The notes under the pieces: generated by a model
Seen by the model: only the letters and a program-made list of their open reading frames with translations
Told to the model about the DNA's origin: nothing
The model's database searches: none
Program-made: the position numbers and the translations under genes
Part shown: in pieces, positions 60,719 to 64,000 of the stretch
How positions within the stretch are numbered: position 1 is the stretch's first letter
Layout: every line of letters begins with the position of its first letter
NCBI GenBank assembly: GCA_022827095.1
Contig: JAJDTP010000021.1
Location: forward strand, 1-64,000
Source: Dehalococcoidia bacterium
Lineage (GTDB): Bacteria > Chloroflexota > Dehalococcoidia > Lucifugimonadales > UBA3495
DNA: 64,000 nucleotides
Direction: 5' to 3'

Positions 60719-61399
60719 TCACCGCTCACATCTGGAACTGTTTCGGCATACGATCCAAAAGCAATGCCTTTTTCGGGCATGATGAGCGGTGGACCACTTA
60801 GTTGACGTCATCGGCCCCGAGCGGATTTTTACGATCAAATCGCAAACCGTAAAGCCGGCTTCGTCAGCCATTCGCATGAAGTCGCAGTGGCTCCACTTCG
60901 AACGGTGGCTGTTGACCATGTCCGTAATTTTAGCCAACAGCAAGCCTTCGGGTTTCAACACTCGCTTCGCCTGAGCCAAAAACGGCGGGTAGAGATAGCT
61001 CAAGCTCCAGTCCTGTTCCTTCCCACACTCGACTGTGGCGCCGAAATCCTCGTCGAACTTCTTGCTGCTCTTGTCCCGTCCCTGCGGGCCCACGTGCGGC
61101 GGATCATATACGACCGTTCCGAAAGCCGCATCCGGTACGCTCGCCATCACTCGATTATCCCCGACAATCATTGGATTGAATTTCGGATTTATATCCATCG
61201 ACACCACTTCACGCGTAGAACCCTTCCAAAAGCGTCCCTTGTTGTACGTGGCGTCCAGTATGGGCTCCGCAGCGATTGATGGGTAGAATCGCAGCATAGT
61301 CTCTATCAAGTCACCGTCATTACCTTCCCAAACGCTGCTTATGGGTTGATAACCCTCTGTCGCGACCAGTTCTTTCTGTACCAAAGCGGTCAACTCCAT
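60719..61399 (-). CDS. DNA methyltransferase of the adjacent R-M system
   Basis: This 226-residue class I SAM-dependent methyltransferase has motif I-like 'PILDATYNKGRFWKGS', an acidic-loop 'VSMDINPKF' and motif IV 'GTVVYDPPHVGPQG'. DPPH points to an amino (N4-C or N6-A) DNA methyltransferase rather than a C5-cytosine enzyme. It would protect host DNA from the Eco29kI-like nuclease encoded three bases downstream. The start is uncertain: ATG 61399 or TTG 61420, neither with a good ribosome binding site. Its codon use is less GC-biased than the neighbours, which fits transfer. Confidence 0.8.
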   Translation of the reverse strand: MELTALVQKELVATEGYQPISSVWEGNDGDLIETMLRFYPSIAAEPILDATYNKGRFWKGSTREVVSMDINPKFNPMIVGDNRVMASVPDAAFGTVVYDPPHVGPQGRDKSSKKFDEDFGATVECGKEQDWSLSYLYPPFLAQAKRVLKPEGLLLAKITDMVNSHRSKWSHCDFMRMADEAGFTVCDLIVKIRSGPMTSTKWSTAHHARKRHCFWIVCRNSSRCER

Positions 61400-61523
61400 A
61401 GCGACGGCACTCAACCCCAATTGATTCTGCTAAGTGCTCCCATAGGGACAGTTGCCAAGATCGGTGCGGCAATGGTGTAGCGAATCCAGTCGCCCGTCAA
61501 CGCCCCGGTGTCATCAATCCTGG

Positions 61524-61543
61524 ATTCCGGCTTTCGCCGGAAT
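61524..61543. repeat. Dispersed hairpin repeat (GATTCCGGCTTTCGCCGGAAT type)
   Basis: ATTCCGGC and GCCGGAAT pair perfectly around TTTC within the 155-base gap upstream of the R-M genes. The same TGGATTCCxGCTTTCGCxGGAATGACG pattern is found between genes in many bacterial genomes. Confidence 0.6.
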
Positions 61544-61554
61544 GACGGGGGCAA

Positions 61555-62145
61555 TTACGCCGGCACCAGCCCCAGGCTCCCGCGCACCGCTTCCACCATC
61601 TCGTTGAACCGGGCGTCGTCCAACACTGGCTTCGCGTCGCCGAGGCGGACGGTGGGGATGACGTCTACCCACGACTTGCAGCCGCCGTACTCCGGGATGA
61701 ACGGCGCCGTGGTCGGGTTTTCCATCTCGTACACGCGCAGCAGCATGATGGTCAGCGGCACCATGGGCTTCCAGTGCAGACGCGACTGAGCATAGGTGTC
61801 GGTCCAGATGTGGTGCGGCGCCAGGTCCTCCACCTTGCCCTGCTGGTCGATCTCGATCAACTCGTGGACGCGGGCCCAGTGGGTGAAGGTGACGGCGTCC
61901 TTGTCGTCGGGATCGTCAGCCAGCAACTGCCGCAGGGCGGGTTGGTGGCTGTCCTTGAGCAGGTCTTCCTTCTGGTGCAGGTAGGTGGGATACAGCAGGA
62001 ACTCGGGATGCACCACGCGGAAGTCCTTGCTTTCCTCGTGGATGCCGCCTTTGCGCAGCATCATGATCTGGTCGCCGTCGGCCAGGGCCTTGACGGTGAT
62101 CGCCCACTCTTTCAGGGCCAGTTGGCAGGTCGCGGGGGTGGTCAT
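61555..62145 (-). CDS. DUF1802 family protein
   Basis: This 196-residue protein begins 'MTTPATCQLALKEWAITVKALADGDQIMMLRKGGIHEESKDF' and continues 'HPEFLLYPTYLHQKEDLLK', the hallmark of DUF1802. The function of the family is not known. There is no membrane segment. The start ATG 62145 has GGAGG eight bases upstream; the track ORF is far too long because it reads through the Tag-like gene out of frame. It is followed by the R-M genes and preceded by the glycosylase. Confidence 0.85.
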   Translation of the reverse strand: MTTPATCQLALKEWAITVKALADGDQIMMLRKGGIHEESKDFRVVHPEFLLYPTYLHQKEDLLKDSHQPALRQLLADDPDDKDAVTFTHWARVHELIEIDQQGKVEDLAPHHIWTDTYAQSRLHWKPMVPLTIMLLRVYEMENPTTAPFIPEYGGCKSWVDVIPTVRLGDAKPVLDDARFNEMVEAVRGSLGLVPA

Positions 62146-62171
62146 GGCCTCAACCTCCGGGGAAATTGCAT

Positions 62172-62193
62172 GGATGGACAGGATATTCAGGAT
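62172..62193 (+). repeat. Dispersed 22-bp repeat, copy 2
   Basis: GGATGGACAGGATATTCAGGAT, the partner of the copy at 54513, lies in the 64-base gap between the DUF1802 and Tag-like genes. Confidence 0.6.
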
Positions 62194-62209
62194 AGGTGTG
62201 GACTGCCGA

Positions 62210-62683
62210 CTAGTGGCCCCGGCTGCAGAACTCGTCCCAGCTGGGCACGTCCTCGCCGGTGACGTACAGCCAATAGTAGGTTCCGATGTCGCCCATGTAC
62301 TTGAACTGCTTGCGCACGTCCTTGATGGTGGCCGCCAGGTCGCCATGGGCGCGCAGGTAGTTGCGGATGTCGCCGCCGTACTCTTCCTCCAGCTCGATGA
62401 GTTTCTGGGCGTTGTGCACGGTGGCCACGATCTTCCGACGATTCCGGATGATGGCTGGGTCGGCCGCCAGCGTGTCGATAGCCGATTCATCCATGGCCGC
62501 CACTGTCGCAACGTCGAACCCCTGGAACCCGGATTGGAAGCCCGGCCACTTGGTGTTGACCACCTTCCATGACATGCCGCTCTGGAACACGGCCTTGGTC
62601 ATGACCTCCAGGTAGTCGTTCAGGCTCCGGGGTTCGATCTGCTCCGGAGCCTCGGGGTGCTGCCGTTCCTCTGGGGTGGTCAT
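62210..62683 (-). CDS. 3-methyladenine DNA glycosylase (Tag)-like protein
   Basis: This 157-residue helical protein resembles the core of 3-methyladenine DNA glycosylase I: 'LNDYLEVMTKAVFQSGMSWKVVNTKWPGFQSGFQGFDVATVAAMDE' and 'IIRNRRKIVATVHNAQK'. Tag excises alkylated adenine in base-excision repair. It lacks the N-terminal 'YHDxEWG'-type segment and the zinc-binding Cys/His of classic Tag, so it may bind a different base or have lost activity. GGAG lies six bases before the ATG. Confidence 0.75.
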   Translation of the reverse strand: MTTPEERQHPEAPEQIEPRSLNDYLEVMTKAVFQSGMSWKVVNTKWPGFQSGFQGFDVATVAAMDESAIDTLAADPAIIRNRRKIVATVHNAQKLIELEEEYGGDIRNYLRAHGDLAATIKDVRKQFKYMGDIGTYYWLYVTGEDVPSWDEFCSRGH

Positions 62684-62735
62684 AACGTGCTCCTTGACGA
62701 AACAGCGTAAGCCGCGTGCGGGTGGTTGGTCACCC

Positions 62736-63551
62736 CTACGCCGAAGCCGGCACGGAATCAGGGGCCGATGGGATGTCGATGCGGAGCAGCCGGCTCAGGT
62801 TTGCGGTCGTTACCTCTGCCACCTCCTCCACCGAGATGCCCTTTACGGTTGCCAGGCACTGGGCCACGTCGGCCAGGTGGCGCGGCTCCGTCCAGTTGTG
62901 ACGGTACTTCTTGAACGGCTGCGGATAGGCGTCGGTTTCGAGCACGATGTTTTCCAAAGGAATATCTCGGGCCACCTCTCGCAACTCGGCCAGCCGGGTC
63001 AACGGACGCGCCAGCGATATGAAGAAACCGCAGTCGATGGCCTCGCGCGCCGTTTCGGCGTCCCCTTGAAAGTAATGCATGGCGCCGCCCACCAGGCCGG
63101 CATTCTCCTCGCGCAATACCTTGAATACCGCCGGATGCGACTCCCGCGAGTGGAAGATGATCGGCAATCCCAGGCTCTTGGCCAGGTGGATGTGGGCGCG
63201 GAACACCTGGTCCTGTACCTCGTGGTCGGGAGACGTGGGCAGGTAGTCGAGACCCACCTCGGAGATGCAGACGACGCGAGGGTTGTCGCGGGCCAGAGAC
63301 TCCAGCCGGCTGTACGAGTTATCGTCCACCGGATCGTCGGCCTGCATGGGATGGATGCCCACGCCGGCGTAGAACATCGGGTGCTCATCGGCCAGCGCGA
63401 TGCAGCGCTCGGTTGATTCGATGGTGGTGCCGGCCAGCAGTATATAACCGACGCCGGCTTCGCTGGCCCGCTCCAGGATGCCGGGTATTTCCTCCGGCAC
63501 GTACTGGTCCAGGTGGGTGTGGGCGTCGCAGTAGATGGGTGTCGTCGGCAT
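62736..63551 (-). CDS. TatD-family metal-dependent hydrolase
   Basis: This 271-residue TIM-barrel amidohydrolase has the TatD metal ligands: 'YCDAHTHLDQY', Glu in 'ISEVGLDYLPTS', His in 'IFHSRES', His in 'AMHYFQGD' and Asp in 'IVLETDAYPQP'. TatD enzymes are Mg-dependent DNases, with roles also in RNA processing. Length is normal. It lies upstream of the Tag-like gene on the same strand, a plausible DNA-repair pairing. Confidence 0.9.
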   Translation of the reverse strand: MPTTPIYCDAHTHLDQYVPEEIPGILERASEAGVGYILLAGTTIESTERCIALADEHPMFYAGVGIHPMQADDPVDDNSYSRLESLARDNPRVVCISEVGLDYLPTSPDHEVQDQVFRAHIHLAKSLGLPIIFHSRESHPAVFKVLREENAGLVGGAMHYFQGDAETAREAIDCGFFISLARPLTRLAELREVARDIPLENIVLETDAYPQPFKKYRHNWTEPRHLADVAQCLATVKGISVEEVAEVTTANLSRLLRIDIPSAPDSVPASA

Positions 63552-63706
63552 AAACGAAGTTCCCGAGCGCCGGCGTTGGTGGCCGCCGCTGCGCGGAGTA
63601 TAGCATTTGACGGCTAAACCGGCGCACGGCGGCTTACAATGGAAGCGGAGGCAACTCGGATTCCCTCCGTCATCACGGGAGCCTGTCGCCGCGAGGAAGT
63701 CAGGAA

Positions 63707-64000
63707 ATGGGAAGGTTCAACTGGGGCCGCGAAGGCCCGCCGGACGAAGCGTATTCCAGGGTCACCGAGCCCGAGCGGTTCCTGCCCCTGATCGACTGGA
63801 CGTTGGAACTGCTGTCCAAGTTGGAGGCAGAATACGACGTTATCCGCGAAGAGGGGTATTACCTGGATCCGCAACTGGACCGAACGCCTCCCTCCAGGCC
63901 GGCGGTGAGGTTGACTCCCAGACAGGACGCATCCGCGCCCATAGTCGCGGCATTCAACGATTTGCCCGGCATCCGCGTCCGCTTCGGACATTACCTGATT
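63707..64000 (+). CDS. DUF6226-like protein (3' end cut by window)
   Basis: An open frame from ATG 63707 runs to the last base without a stop. It begins 'MGRFNWGREGPPDEAYSRVTEPERFLPL' and continues 'WTLELLSKLEAEYDVIREEGYYLDPQ' and 'FNDLPGIRVRFGHYL'. The 'PDEAYSRVTxPERF' opening and 'PGIRVRFG' close match DUF6226, a family of unknown function. AGGA lies just before the ATG. The minus-strand ORF 63614..63991 is its shadow. Confidence 0.7.
   Translation, partial: MGRFNWGREGPPDEAYSRVTEPERFLPLIDWTLELLSKLEAEYDVIREEGYYLDPQLDRTPPSRPAVRLTPRQDASAPIVAAFNDLPGIRVRFGHYLI

Overview
The window is GC-rich, gene-dense bacterial chromosome. No rRNA, tRNA, CRISPR array, insertion sequence or prophage could be seen. 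Several features point to an aerobic member of the Chloroflexota, most likely the SAR202/Dehalococcoidia side: very long RpoB and RpoC with lineage-type insertions, a fused 2-oxoacid:ferredoxin oxidoreductase, two GMC flavoenzymes, two luciferase-like flavin monooxygenases, many MFS carriers, and GTAGGGGCGAA-type palindromic repeats. This placement is inference from gene content, not from a marker-gene search.

Layout. 1-5 kb: a partial phosphate-binding lipoprotein (pstS), Xaa-Pro aminopeptidase, an orphan ABC-3 metal permease and a GT2 glycosyltransferase, all on the minus strand. 5-7.6 kb: fused gamma/alpha and beta subunits of a 2-oxoacid:ferredoxin oxidoreductase behind a strong promoter. 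7.7-13.2 kb (minus): SDR, acyl-CoA ligase and ccmABCDE, with a CxxxY-type CcmE. 13.5-17 kb: a small unknown gene, a GMC oxidoreductase and fumC, whose start region is tandemly duplicated. 17.5-27.3 kb: rpoB-rpoC. 27.3-31.5 kb: pyrD, a divergent Fe-ADH-like protein, a PaREP1/HEPN-like protein and an MtaB-like gene broken by an in-frame TAA. 31.7-36.7 kb: an ABC oligopeptide ATPase pair without permeases, then two tandem MFS carriers. 36.7-43.5 kb: two LLM flavin oxidoreductases, DinB, GYD, a second GMC enzyme, a glutaredoxin-DinB fusion with an in-frame TGA, and a PAC2 protein. 43.5-46.9 kb: VOC, MFS, HAD, a small protein and a cupin. 47-52 kb (minus): zur-znuA-znuC-znuB plus an MFS carrier with a His-rich tail, a metal-homeostasis operon. 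52-55.4 kb: a HAS-barrel-like protein and HerA-like ATPase pair, then panC. 55.4-60 kb: two unknown proteins, etfBA, aldo/keto reductase and a transglutaminase-like protein. 60-61.4 kb: an Eco29kI-like restriction-modification pair. 61.5-64 kb: DUF1802, Tag-like glycosylase, TatD and a partial DUF6226-like gene.

The most notable observation is at 41675-42454. A glutaredoxin domain has TGA exactly where the first Cys of its CxxC motif should be. The same frame stays open through a fused DinB domain, and a SECIS-like stem-loop begins 10 nt after the TGA. This fits a selenocysteine-containing glutaredoxin-DinB protein. Other points of interest are the nonsense codon in the MtaB-like gene, a duplicated ribosome-loading region making a 13-codon leader ORF coupled to fumC, recurrent TGC-TANAAT extended -10 elements some of which lie almost on the start codon (likely leaderless mRNAs), and a dispersed family of GC-rich palindromes that double as terminators.

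Functionally the window joins central carbon and electron flow (2-oxoacid oxidoreductase, fumarase, ETF, acyl-CoA ligase, cytochrome c maturation) with oxidative catabolism of small organics (GMC, LLM, VOC, Fe-ADH-like, MFS) and zinc/manganese supply.
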